A stretch of DNA of 10,066 bases from positions 1 to 10,066 of the forward strand of contig CAJUDT010000082.1 in assembly GCA_910585415.1 (NCBI GenBank), given 5' to 3'. How positions within the stretch are numbered: the stretch's first letter is position 1; each line of letters begins with the position of its first letter. The stretch is from an uncultured Flavonifractor sp. (GTDB lineage Bacteria > Bacillota > Clostridia > Oscillospirales > Oscillospiraceae). Positions 1 through 7,100 of the stretch are shown here, in pieces. The notes beneath the pieces were generated by a model. The model worked only from the letters and a program-made list of their open reading frames with translations, was not told where the DNA came from and searched no databases. Both the position numbers and the translations under genes were made by a program.

Positions 1-187
1 GGGCCACCACGTCCATGGCGGTGTAGGGCCGGGCGTGGCCCACGTGGAGCCCCTGGCCGGAGGGATAGGGGAACTCTACCAGACCGTAAAATTTGGGCTT
101 TGCGCTGCCCGTCTCCACGGCGAAGGTCTGCTTCTCCTCCCAGATTTTTTGCCACTTGGGTTCAATTGATGCAAAATCGTATTTCAT
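1..187 (-). CDS. leuS: Leucyl-tRNA synthetase, N-terminal fragment
   Basis: Class I aminoacyl-tRNA synthetase that charges tRNA-Leu with leucine in the cytoplasm. Only the first 62 codons are inside the window; the gene runs off the left edge. The visible protein begins MKYDFASIEPKWQKIWEE and contains EFPYPSGQGLHVGHA at about residues 38-52, where HVGH (48-51) is the HIGH-type ATP-binding signature in the form typical of bacterial LeuRS. The ATG at 187 is preceded by AAGGAAG at about the right distance. The gene is divergent from hprK, and a good promoter lies about 40 nt upstream. The fragment is too short to judge the editing domain or the KMSKS loop. Confidence 0.95.
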   Translation of the reverse strand, partial: MKYDFASIEPKWQKIWEEKQTFAVETGSAKPKFYGLVEFPYPSGQGLHVGHARPYTAMDVVA

Positions 188-225
188 GTCGGCACTTCCT
201 TGCTGTTTCTTTGGCAATCGTTGAT

Positions 226-254
226 ATTATAATAGAAGTACCGGCGGATTGCAA
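226..254 (-). promoter_or_regulatory. leuS promoter (sigma-A type)
   Basis: On the minus strand there is a TTGCAA -35 box (249-254), a 17-nt spacer and a perfect TATAAT -10 box (226-231). Transcription would start near 219, leaving a leader of about 30 nt before the leuS ATG at 187. That is too short for a T-box or any other leader riboswitch. Read from the sequence only; not experimentally mapped. Confidence 0.75.
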
Positions 255-302
255 GCGAAACGGGCCCTGTTTTTCCATGCTCCGTCTTTTTTTCACATCC
301 TG

Positions 303-332
303 TTGCAATCTTCCCGATAAAAATGCTATACT
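303..332 (+). promoter_or_regulatory. hprK promoter (sigma-A type)
   Basis: TTGCAA (303-308), an 18-nt spacer and TATACT (327-332) form a good sigma-A promoter, with transcription expected to start near 340. The in-frame ATG at 323 lies upstream of this start point, so it cannot be the hprK start codon if this promoter is used. The -35 box has the same hexamer as the divergent leuS promoter, and the two -35 boxes are 48 nt apart. Confidence 0.7.
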
Positions 333-376
333 GGTGTCCAGAACATCAAGCCCAGACCGACGAGGAGGAACGCCAT

Positions 377-1333
377 ATGTCCAGCATCTACAGTGTAAAA
401 TTGGGAAAAATCATCAAGGAATTTGGCCTGGAGGTCCTGCGGGGGGGCACGGGCTATGAGAACCGCGCCATTGAGACGGAGGACGTCAACCGCCCTGGCC
501 TCCAGCTGACGGGCTTTTTTGACTACTTCGACCCCAGCCGCCTCCAGGTCATCGGCAAGGTGGAGACCACCTACCTCACCGGACTCACCCCCGAGGCCCG
601 GCGGGAGAGCTTTGAACGGCTTCTGTCCCAGGATATCACCGCCCTGATTATCACCCGGGGCATCGACCCCTTTCCCGAGTGCATGGAGATGGCCGAGAGA
701 TATGACCGCACCGTTCTGCGCAGTCAGGAGACCACCTCCGCCCTCATGAGCACACTGATTGCCTCCCTCAAGTCCTACCTGTCCCCCCAGATTACCCGCC
801 ATGGGGTACTGGTGGACGTGTACGGCGAGGGGGTGCTGCTGCTGGGCGAGTCCGGTGTGGGCAAGAGCGAGACGGCCATTGAGCTGGTCAAGCGTGGCCA
901 CCGGCTCATTGCCGACGACGCCGTGGAAATCAAGCGCACCGCCGCCATGAACCTTATGGGCACCGCGCCGGAGCTCATCCGCCATTACATTGAGCTGCGG
1001 GGCATCGGGGTCATCGACGTGCGCCGCCTGTTCGGCATGAGCGCCGTCAAGGACGAGGCCGTGATTGACATGGTCATCAACCTGGAGCAGTGGAAGGATG
1101 GAGCACTCTATGACCGCCTTGGGCTGGAGGAGCTGTACACCACCATTTTGGACGTGCAGGTACCCTCGCTGACCGTCCCGGTGAAGCCCGGACGGAATCT
1201 GGCGGTCATTGTGGAGGTGGCGGCGATGAATAACCGTCACAAGAAGATGGGCTATAACGCCGCCCTGGAGTTCACCAAGCAGATCAACAAGCATTTTGAC
1301 CAGGCTATGAGCGCCCAGCTGGAACAGCAGTGA
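377..1333 (+). CDS. hprK: HPr kinase/phosphorylase
   Basis: Bifunctional enzyme that phosphorylates HPr on Ser46 and reverses the reaction. It feeds carbon catabolite control through CcpA in Firmicutes. The 318-aa product has the usual length. It carries an N-terminal regulatory domain (about 1-130), HGVLVDVYG (His142 onward), the Walker A loop GESGVGKS (157-164, Lys163), an acidic ADDAVEI segment (Asp180/Asp181) and the family signature IELRGIGVIDVRRLFG (205-220). The C-terminal part has NNRHKKMGYNAA, typical of the family. I chose the ATG at 377 because GGAGG sits 8 nt before it and because the earlier in-frame ATG at 323 lies inside the promoter. The gene appears monocistronic, with a long hairpin after the stop. 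Function is known from the family; nothing looks degraded. Confidence 0.97.
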   Translation: MSSIYSVKLGKIIKEFGLEVLRGGTGYENRAIETEDVNRPGLQLTGFFDYFDPSRLQVIGKVETTYLTGLTPEARRESFERLLSQDITALIITRGIDPFPECMEMAERYDRTVLRSQETTSALMSTLIASLKSYLSPQITRHGVLVDVYGEGVLLLGESGVGKSETAIELVKRGHRLIADDAVEIKRTAAMNLMGTAPELIRHYIELRGIGVIDVRRLFGMSAVKDEAVIDMVINLEQWKDGALYDRLGLEELYTTILDVQVPSLTVPVKPGRNLAVIVEVAAMNNRHKKMGYNAALEFTKQINKHFDQAMSAQLEQQ

Positions 1334-1357
1334 GCTCCCGCCAATCCATAAAATTCC

Positions 1358-1400
1358 AAGCCGCTCCAGACTGTACCTTCTGTATCGTCTGGGGCGGCTT
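1358..1400 (+). terminator. Probable hprK terminator hairpin
   Basis: A 14-bp stem is formed by 1358-1371 and 1387-1400 with one T-G wobble and a 15-nt loop, 24 nt after the hprK stop. The stem is strong (AAGCCGC against GCGGCTT at its base), but the following sequence TCGCTCTGGG is not a good U-tract. Efficiency is therefore uncertain. On the other strand the stem is followed by GGAATTTTATGG, also only a weak tract. Confidence 0.55.
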
Positions 1401-1453
1401 TCGCTCTGGGCGGTGGCAGCTTCCCCTGCGCCCCGTTTGCGGCTATTTGGTGT

Positions 1454-1491
1454 ACAGAAAATCCACAAGTCCTGTCCGGTGGAATTTCTGT
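1454..1491. repeat. Inverted repeat in the hprK to small-ORF gap
   Basis: Arms ACAGAAAATCCAC (1454-1466) and GTGGAATTTCTGT (1479-1491) pair over 13 positions with one A-A mismatch and a 12-nt loop. It has no T-tract, and its right arm ends 34 nt before the candidate -35 box of the 28-aa gene. It could be an operator or an RNA structure at the end of the hprK transcript. The rest of the gene-free stretch 1401-1525 shows nothing else I can name. Confidence 0.45.
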
Positions 1492-1525
1492 GAATAATTC
1501 CCATATAATTCCTATCAAAAAACAG

Positions 1526-1555
1526 TTGTTTTTTTTCTGAAATTGGTGTTATAAT
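1526..1555 (+). promoter_or_regulatory. Extended -10 promoter for the 28-aa gene
   Basis: TGT followed directly by a perfect TATAAT (1550-1555) is an extended -10 element. A loose -35, TTGTTT (1526-1531), lies 18 nt upstream, and a T-rich run sits between them. Transcription would start near 1562, giving a leader of about 23 nt that carries the Shine-Dalgarno AAAGGAGGCGAT. Confidence 0.75.
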
Positions 1556-1584
1556 AAGACATCACAAAAAAGGAGGCGATAACG

Positions 1585-1671
1585 ATGGTAAAGCAGAAGC
1601 GAGTTTACGGTGCTGACGTGGACGAGCTGATTTTTGGCAGTGATCAGCAAGTCACCCCCAGCCAGCGGTAA
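1585..1671 (+). CDS. Free-standing 28-aa small protein, unknown function
   Basis: A 28-codon ORF that begins MVKQKRVYGADVDELIFG and ends VTPSQR. I do not recognise it. It has a near-consensus Shine-Dalgarno (AAAGGAGG at 1569-1576, 8 nt before the ATG), an extended -10 promoter just upstream and a strong terminator 20 nt after its TAA, so it looks like a complete one-gene unit on a transcript of about 165 nt. The product is charged and soluble, with no transmembrane segment, signal peptide, cysteine or run of identical residues. It is therefore unlike an amino-acid attenuation leader peptide or a typical type I toxin. Codon choice is mixed and plausible for coding. The alternative is a leader ORF controlling read-through into the membrane-protein gene at 1828; I see no antiterminator pairing that would support this. 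Confidence 0.6.
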   Translation: MVKQKRVYGADVDELIFGSDQQVTPSQR

Positions 1672-1691
1672 GCGGCGGGATGGGAAACGGT

Positions 1692-1726
1692 GCGGCGCCT
1701 GTTGGATTGGCGGCCGCTCTTTTTTT
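1692..1726 (+). terminator. Intrinsic terminator after the 28-aa gene
   Basis: GCGGCGCC (1692-1699) pairs with GGCGGCCGC (1709-1717) as an 8-bp GC stem with one bulged G at 1713 and a 9-nt loop. It is followed by TCT and then an unbroken T-run through 1726. This is a canonical strong rho-independent terminator, and it separates the small gene from the TVP38-family gene. Confidence 0.85.
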
Positions 1727-1827
1727 ATCCGCTCAAATCTAAGAAAATCTTAATCTGTTTTCTATGGCGGTTTTCGCAGAAATGTGATACCCTTACACCA
1801 TTGCCGAACACACGGAGGGTGATGGAT

Positions 1828-2505
1828 ATGAAGCGGTATCAATGGGCTTTGGCGCTGGGGGCCATCCTGGCGCTGGGGGCGGGTGGAGGCCTGCTGCTGT
1901 TGCGGACGGGCTTCTTTGCGAGCATAGGCTCCCTGGAGCAGTTCCAGGCGTACATCGAGCGCTTCTCCCCCTTCTCCCAGCTGGTCTACTTCCTGGTGCA
2001 GTTCCTCTCTGTGGTCATCGCCCCAATTCCCAGCAATGTCACCGCTCTGGCCGGAGCTCTGGTCTTTGGCATGTGGCCGGCCTTCCTGCTGACGGCGGCC
2101 GCCGTGGTCAGCGGCTCGGTCCTGGTGTTCTGTCTGGCCCGGACCTTGGGGCAGTCCTTTGCCGATAAGCTGGTCAGCCGGAAACTTTCGGAAAAATATC
2201 TGGACATTATCCGGCGGAAACGAGATGTGTTCCTGGCCCTGGCCTTTCTCTTCCCCTTCTTCCCGGATGACATACTGTGTATTCTGGCCGGACTGACGGA
2301 TATCCCTTTGCGCCGGTTTGTGGTCATTGCGGTGCTCACCCGGCCTTGGGGCCTGCTGGCGGCCTGCGCCCTGGGGGGCTCGGTTATCGAAATTCCCATG
2401 TGGGCCATGATTTTGCTGGGCTTGGCGGGAGTGGTGGTCTTTCTGGTGGTCCTCAAATACGGGGACCGGTGGGAGGATGCTATACTCCGGCGGTTTCAGA
2501 AATGA
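1828..2505 (+). CDS. TVP38/TMEM64 (DedA-superfamily) membrane protein
   Basis: Integral membrane protein of 225 aa, with hydrophobic segments near residues 7-30, 52-70, 73-104, 134-157, 163-184 and 190-210. The conserved motifs are APIPSNVTALAGALVFG (65-81), LFPFFPDDILCILAGLT (141-157) and RPWG (172-175), which place it in the TVP38/TMEM64 (SNARE-associated) family. Relatives are linked to lipid scrambling and membrane homeostasis; the substrate here is unknown. I prefer the ATG at 1828 because GGAGGG (1814-1819) lies 8 nt before it; the ATG at 1822 is only 2 nt away from that site. No strong promoter is visible between 1727 and 1813. A TGTGATACC extended -10-like sequence at 1783-1791 is the best candidate, though it lacks a -35. 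The gene converges on cls. Confidence 0.9.
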   Translation: MKRYQWALALGAILALGAGGGLLLLRTGFFASIGSLEQFQAYIERFSPFSQLVYFLVQFLSVVIAPIPSNVTALAGALVFGMWPAFLLTAAAVVSGSVLVFCLARTLGQSFADKLVSRKLSEKYLDIIRRKRDVFLALAFLFPFFPDDILCILAGLTDIPLRRFVVIAVLTRPWGLLAACALGGSVIEIPMWAMILLGLAGVVVFLVVLKYGDRWEDAILRRFQK

Positions 2506-2537
2506 TTTCCTGCTGTGAAAACGGCATACTGCCGAAT

Positions 2538-2576
2538 AAAATGCCTGTACCTCTCTCATGAAGGTACAGGCATTTT
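2538..2576. terminator. Bidirectional terminator between convergent genes
   Basis: A perfect 15-bp inverted repeat, AAAATGCCTGTACCT (2538-2552) and AGGTACAGGCATTTT (2562-2576), with a 9-nt loop. It ends in a T-run on both strands, so it can stop transcription of the TVP38-family gene from the left and of cls from the right. Confidence 0.92.
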
Positions 2577-2583
2577 CGCGCGT

Positions 2584-4167
2584 TTACATCAGCGGCGCGA
2601 ACACCCGCAGGATGCTCCGCAGAAGCTGCCGGGGCCAGGGGTGGCGGCGGCACCGCTCCAGGGTAATCTCCTGGCTCTTGGCCTGGGTGTCCAAAAAGTC
2701 CGCCTTGATGTCCAGCACCGTGGGGTCGTGGCACAGCCAGACGCCATTTTCAAAGTGCAGAAACATACTCCGGTAATCCATGTTCACCGTCCCCACCGTG
2801 CCGTACACGTCGTCCACCGCAAAGCATTTGGCGTGAACAAAGCCGGGGGTGTACTCGTAAATTTTCACACCCGCCTCCAACAGGGGTTCGTAGTGGGCCC
2901 GCGTCATTTCAAAGACCACCTGCTTATCCGGTATGTGGGGGGTGATGATGCGCACATCCACCCCCGCCTTGGCCGCTGTACACAGAGCCACGTTTATACT
3001 GCTGCTGACAATGAGATAGGGGGTCATGATATAGATATACCGCTCGGCCTTGTGAATGAGGTTCAGGTAGACCGTGGCCCCCACCGGCTCGTTGTCCAGA
3101 GGGTTGTCCGTATAGGGCTGGACGAAGAAATTACTCCCCCAGGCGGCCTCCGGCGGCATGGAGGCCGGACGGAACTGGTTATAGTCCTCCCTGGTCCCCC
3201 GGATATACTCCCACATGGTCAGGAACATCACCGCCATGCTCCAGGGGGCCTCCCCCTTCAGGAGGATGGCCGTATCCTTCCAGTGGCCGAACTTCACCAC
3301 GGCATTGATGTACTCGTCCGCCAGGTTGATGCCCCCGGTAAAGGCCGTATGTCCGTCAATGACGCAGATCTTTCGGTGGTCCCGGTTGTTCATGCGGATG
3401 GACAGCACCGGCCGGAACCGGTTGAAGTCACAGCAGGGAATCCCGGTTTCCGCCTCAAATTTCCGGGCGTAGGCCATGGGCAGGGTGAACAGGGAGCCCA
3501 CGTCGTCATAAATCACCCGTACGTCCACCCCGGCGGCTTTCTTCTCCTTCAGAATTTCCACGATGGAGTCCCAGAACACACCTGGTTCAATGATGAAATA
3601 CTCGATAAAAATATACCGCTCCGCCCGGCGCAGCTCATCCAGCAGGACGGGGAACACATCGTCCCCCAAGGGGAAGTACCGGGTCCAAGTGTTGGAGTAG
3701 GCGGGGCAGTGGGCGTACCGCTCCAGATAACGGGCCTGATTCACCGCGTCCCGGCCGAAGGGGGCAAGCTGTTCCGCTTTACAGTCTCGCTCCAGTACCT
3801 CCACCATGGCGCGGTCCATGCCCTGCATCCGCTCCCGCATAGCCCGCGAGAGCCGTCCGCCTCCGCAGAGCAGGTACACCAGCCATCCAAACACCGGGAA
3901 GAGCAGAATGGGCACCAGCCAGGCAATTTTATACCCCGGGTCGCTCTGGTCGTTGATGACGGTGAGCACCGCAATCAGAGACAGGGCCACGCAGAACCAA
4001 TAGAAGTAAATGAAATAGGCGGAGAAGGACACCGTCGCCACCAGCAGCACGCCCGCCTGAAACAGAATGAGCAGGCCCACAAGCACCGTCCGATGGAACA
4101 GCAGGGAAACGAGCTTTTTTACATTCAGAGTTTTCAGCTGACGCTTGACTTCATCGCGCCCTCTCAT
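2584..4167 (-). CDS. cls: Cardiolipin synthase, PLD family
   Basis: Phospholipase D-superfamily enzyme that condenses two phosphatidylglycerols to cardiolipin and glycerol at the membrane. The 527-aa protein has hydrophobic segments at about 25-48, 50-71 and 79-102. The last of these, AWLVPILLFPVFGWLVYLL, matches the PLD N-terminal domain. Two HKD motifs follow: HRKICVID (His264, Lys266, Asp271, then GGIN) and HAKCFAVD (His445, Lys447, Asp452, then GTVN). Both are complete, so the enzyme should be active. Length is slightly above the usual ~480-510 because of the N-terminal extension. The start ATG overlaps the dnaE stop as ATGA (4164-4167), and no strong separate Shine-Dalgarno is visible, which suggests translational coupling. 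The gene ends at a bidirectional terminator. The exact subtype within bacterial Cls enzymes is not certain. Confidence 0.95.
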   Translation of the reverse strand: MRGRDEVKRQLKTLNVKKLVSLLFHRTVLVGLLILFQAGVLLVATVSFSAYFIYFYWFCVALSLIAVLTVINDQSDPGYKIAWLVPILLFPVFGWLVYLLCGGGRLSRAMRERMQGMDRAMVEVLERDCKAEQLAPFGRDAVNQARYLERYAHCPAYSNTWTRYFPLGDDVFPVLLDELRRAERYIFIEYFIIEPGVFWDSIVEILKEKKAAGVDVRVIYDDVGSLFTLPMAYARKFEAETGIPCCDFNRFRPVLSIRMNNRDHRKICVIDGHTAFTGGINLADEYINAVVKFGHWKDTAILLKGEAPWSMAVMFLTMWEYIRGTREDYNQFRPASMPPEAAWGSNFFVQPYTDNPLDNEPVGATVYLNLIHKAERYIYIMTPYLIVSSSINVALCTAAKAGVDVRIITPHIPDKQVVFEMTRAHYEPLLEAGVKIYEYTPGFVHAKCFAVDDVYGTVGTVNMDYRSMFLHFENGVWLCHDPTVLDIKADFLDTQAKSQEITLERCRRHPWPRQLLRSILRVFAPLM

Positions 4168-7100
4168 TTCACCACCACATTTTCTTTCCCCAGCAATTCC
4201 TCCAGCTCCCGCAGGAGGGCCGGATGGACCAGTACCGGCCGGGCCGGAGCCCAGCAGTTTTCCGCCTCAAACTTGGCCTTAAAGAGTCCGTCGCCGGGGA
4301 ACATCTCCAAAATCAGCTGGATTTTCCGCCACCGGGGGTCCTCTCCGGCGGGGAGGCGGATGTAGAGCTTTTTCCGCTCCTGCGCCGCCGCCCCTGGGGT
4401 GAATCCGGGGATACCCTCCCCCACCTGCTCCAGGGGGCGCACCCAGTCGCACATGAGCTGGGGGGCTTTCTCGTCCCGGACGGAAATCCGCCCCTCGGTC
4501 AGTATGGGCATATTCTCCTTGAGATATGCCCCGCTCTCCCCCAGCACGCGGGAAAAGACCAGCAGTTCCATGGACCCGGTATCGTCCTCCAAGGTCACAT
4601 AGGCCATGAGGGTGTTGTTGCGGGTGGTCTTGGTCTTGGAGGACGTCACCACCCCCGCCAGCACCACCTTTTGCCCGTCCCGGAACTTCTCCGCCCCGCC
4701 CTCCTGGGCAAAGTCCGTCAAAATGGCCCCGATGGAGGACGCGTGGTATTGCTTGGCCAGGGCCCGGTACTCGTCCATGGGATGGCCGGTCATGTAGAGG
4801 CCGGTCGTCTCCTTCTCCATGTTCATCAGCTCCCGGCGGGAGAACTCCGGGATATTTTTCAGGTGCATTTCCTCTGAGCGCGCCGTCTCCCCGCCGCCGC
4901 CGAAGAGGTCAAACTGCCCCTCCAGGTTCTGCCGCTGGGCCCGGGCAATGGAGTCCACTACCTGCTCGTAGGCGTCCAGCAGCTGGGAGCGAAACACCCC
5001 CATGCTGTCAAAGGCCCCGCAGCGAATGAGATTTTCCAATACCCGCTTGTTCAAATCCGCATGGGACATCCGCCGGCAGAAGTCGGGGAAGGAGGTAAAG
5101 GGCCCGTTCTTCTGGCGCTGGGCAAACACCTCCTTGACAAATCCCCGGCCCACGCCCTTCACCGCCGCCAGACCGAAGCGGATGGAATCCCCGGACACCG
5201 TAAAGTCCGCCCCCGACTGGTTCACATCCGGGGGAAGCAGGGGAATGCCGCACTCCTTGCACTCGGCGATATACTCGGCCACCTTCTCGCTGTAATCCAG
5301 CACGGAGGTCAGCAGAGCGGCCATATATTCCTTGGTGTAGTGGCACTTAAACCACGCGGTCTGGTAGGCTACAATGGCATAGGCCAGGGAGTGGGCTTTG
5401 TTGAAGGCGTATTGACCAAAGGCCTCAATTTCGTCGTAAATATCCTCGCCGGTCTGGGCTGGGATGCCCTTGGAGACACAGCCGGAGATATTCCGCTCCT
5501 CGTCTCCGTAAATGAAGGCGTGGCGCTCCTTTTTAATCTGGGCCTTCTTCTTTTTCGAGATGGCCCGGCGAACCATGTCCGCCTGCCCCAGAGAGAAGCC
5601 CCCCAGACGGCGGAAAATTTCAATTACCTGCTCCTGATATACAATACACCCATAGGTCACCGACAGAATAGGCTCCAGCATGGGATGGCGGTAGGTGACC
5701 TTATCGGGATGTTTGGCGCACTCCAGGAATTTGGGAATGGAGTCCATGGGACCGGGGCGGTAGAGGGCGATGATGGCGCAGATATCCTCAATGCTCCTGG
5801 GCCGCAGGCCCACGCCCACGCCGGTCATGCCCGACGATTCCATCTGGAACACCCCGGAGGTCTTGCCCTCGGAGAGCATCTGGAACACCTCCTGGTCGTC
5901 GTCGGGGATATCCGCCAGGGTAAAGCCGGGACGGGACTGGGCCACCATGCGCACGGTATCGTCCAAAATGGTCAGGTTGCGCAGGCCCAAAAAGTCCATT
6001 TTCAGCAGGCCCAGCTCCTCCAGGGTGGTCATGACGTACTGACAGACCACCGACTCGTCGTTCTTGGCCAGGGGCACATAGTCCACCACCGGACGGCGGG
6101 TAATGACCACCCCCGCCGCGTGGGTGGAGGCGTGGCGGGGCATCCCCTCAATGGCCTTGGCGGTGTCAATCAGGCGCTTGATGCGGGGGTCCCCCTCGTA
6201 GGACTCCCGGAGCTGCTTGGAGAGCTTCAGTGCGTCGTCCAGGGTAATGTGCAGGTTGCCGGGACCGCCGGGGACCTGCTTGGCCACCGCGTCCACATCG
6301 GCATACGGGACATTCAGGGCCCGGCCCACGTCCCGGATGGCCCCTCGGGCGGCCATTGTACCAAAGGTGACAATCTGGGCCACGTGGTCCGCGCCGTACT
6401 TGTTTTGGACGTACTCTATCACCTCCTGCCTCCGGCGGATGCAGAAGTCGATGTCGATATCAGGCATGGTGACCCGCTCGGGGTTGAGGAAGCGCTCAAA
6501 GTAGAGGCTGTACTTCATGGGGTCCACGTCGGTGATATTCATGCAGTAGGCCACCATGGACCCCGCCGCCGAGCCCCGGCCCGGTCCCACAGGGATGCCC
6601 CTCCCCTTGGCGTACCCAATGAAGTCGGAGACAATGAGGAAGTAATCCACAAACCCCATCTGCCGGATAACCCCCATCTCAAAGTCCAGCCGCTCCCGGT
6701 ACTCCTCCGGCGGATTGGGGTAGCGCCGCTGGAACCCCTCCTCGCAGAGCGTCTGAAAATAGGCGTCCCCGTCGGTGCAGCCCTCGGGCAGCTTGAACTC
6801 AGGCAGGTGGTGGACGCCGAACTGGAACTCCATACTGCACAGCTCTGCGATTTTTTCGGTGTTCTCCATGGCCTCCGGGTACTCTGGGAACAGAGCGGCC
6901 ATTTCCTCGGTGGACTTGACATAGAGCTCCTGGGTTTCCATCCGCAGGCGGTTGGGGTCGTCCACGGTCTTGCCCATCTGGATGCACATCAGGGTATCCT
7001 GCATCTCCGCGTCCTCCCGGCGGAGGTAGTGGGCGTCGTTGGTGACCACCAGGGGAATGCCCGTCTCCTGGTGGATGCGCAGCAGACCTTGGGTAACCTC

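Noticed and set aside
323..376. 18-codon N-terminal extension of HprK from the ATG at 323
   Set aside because: That ATG lies upstream of the predicted transcript start and has no Shine-Dalgarno. The 377 start has GGAGG at 8 nt and gives the normal family N-terminus.
326..1504. 392-codon open frame on the minus strand opposite hprK
   Set aside because: Shadow of hprK, with composition typical of an antisense frame; it also runs through the downstream hairpin.
1585..1727. Attenuation leader controlling the TVP38-family gene
   Set aside because: The peptide has no run of regulatory codons and I could find no antiterminator that would sequester either terminator arm, so a free-standing gene is the simpler reading.
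2515..4365. 616-codon open frame on the plus strand opposite cls
   Set aside because: Shadow of cls; it starts inside the bidirectional terminator region and shows no domain.
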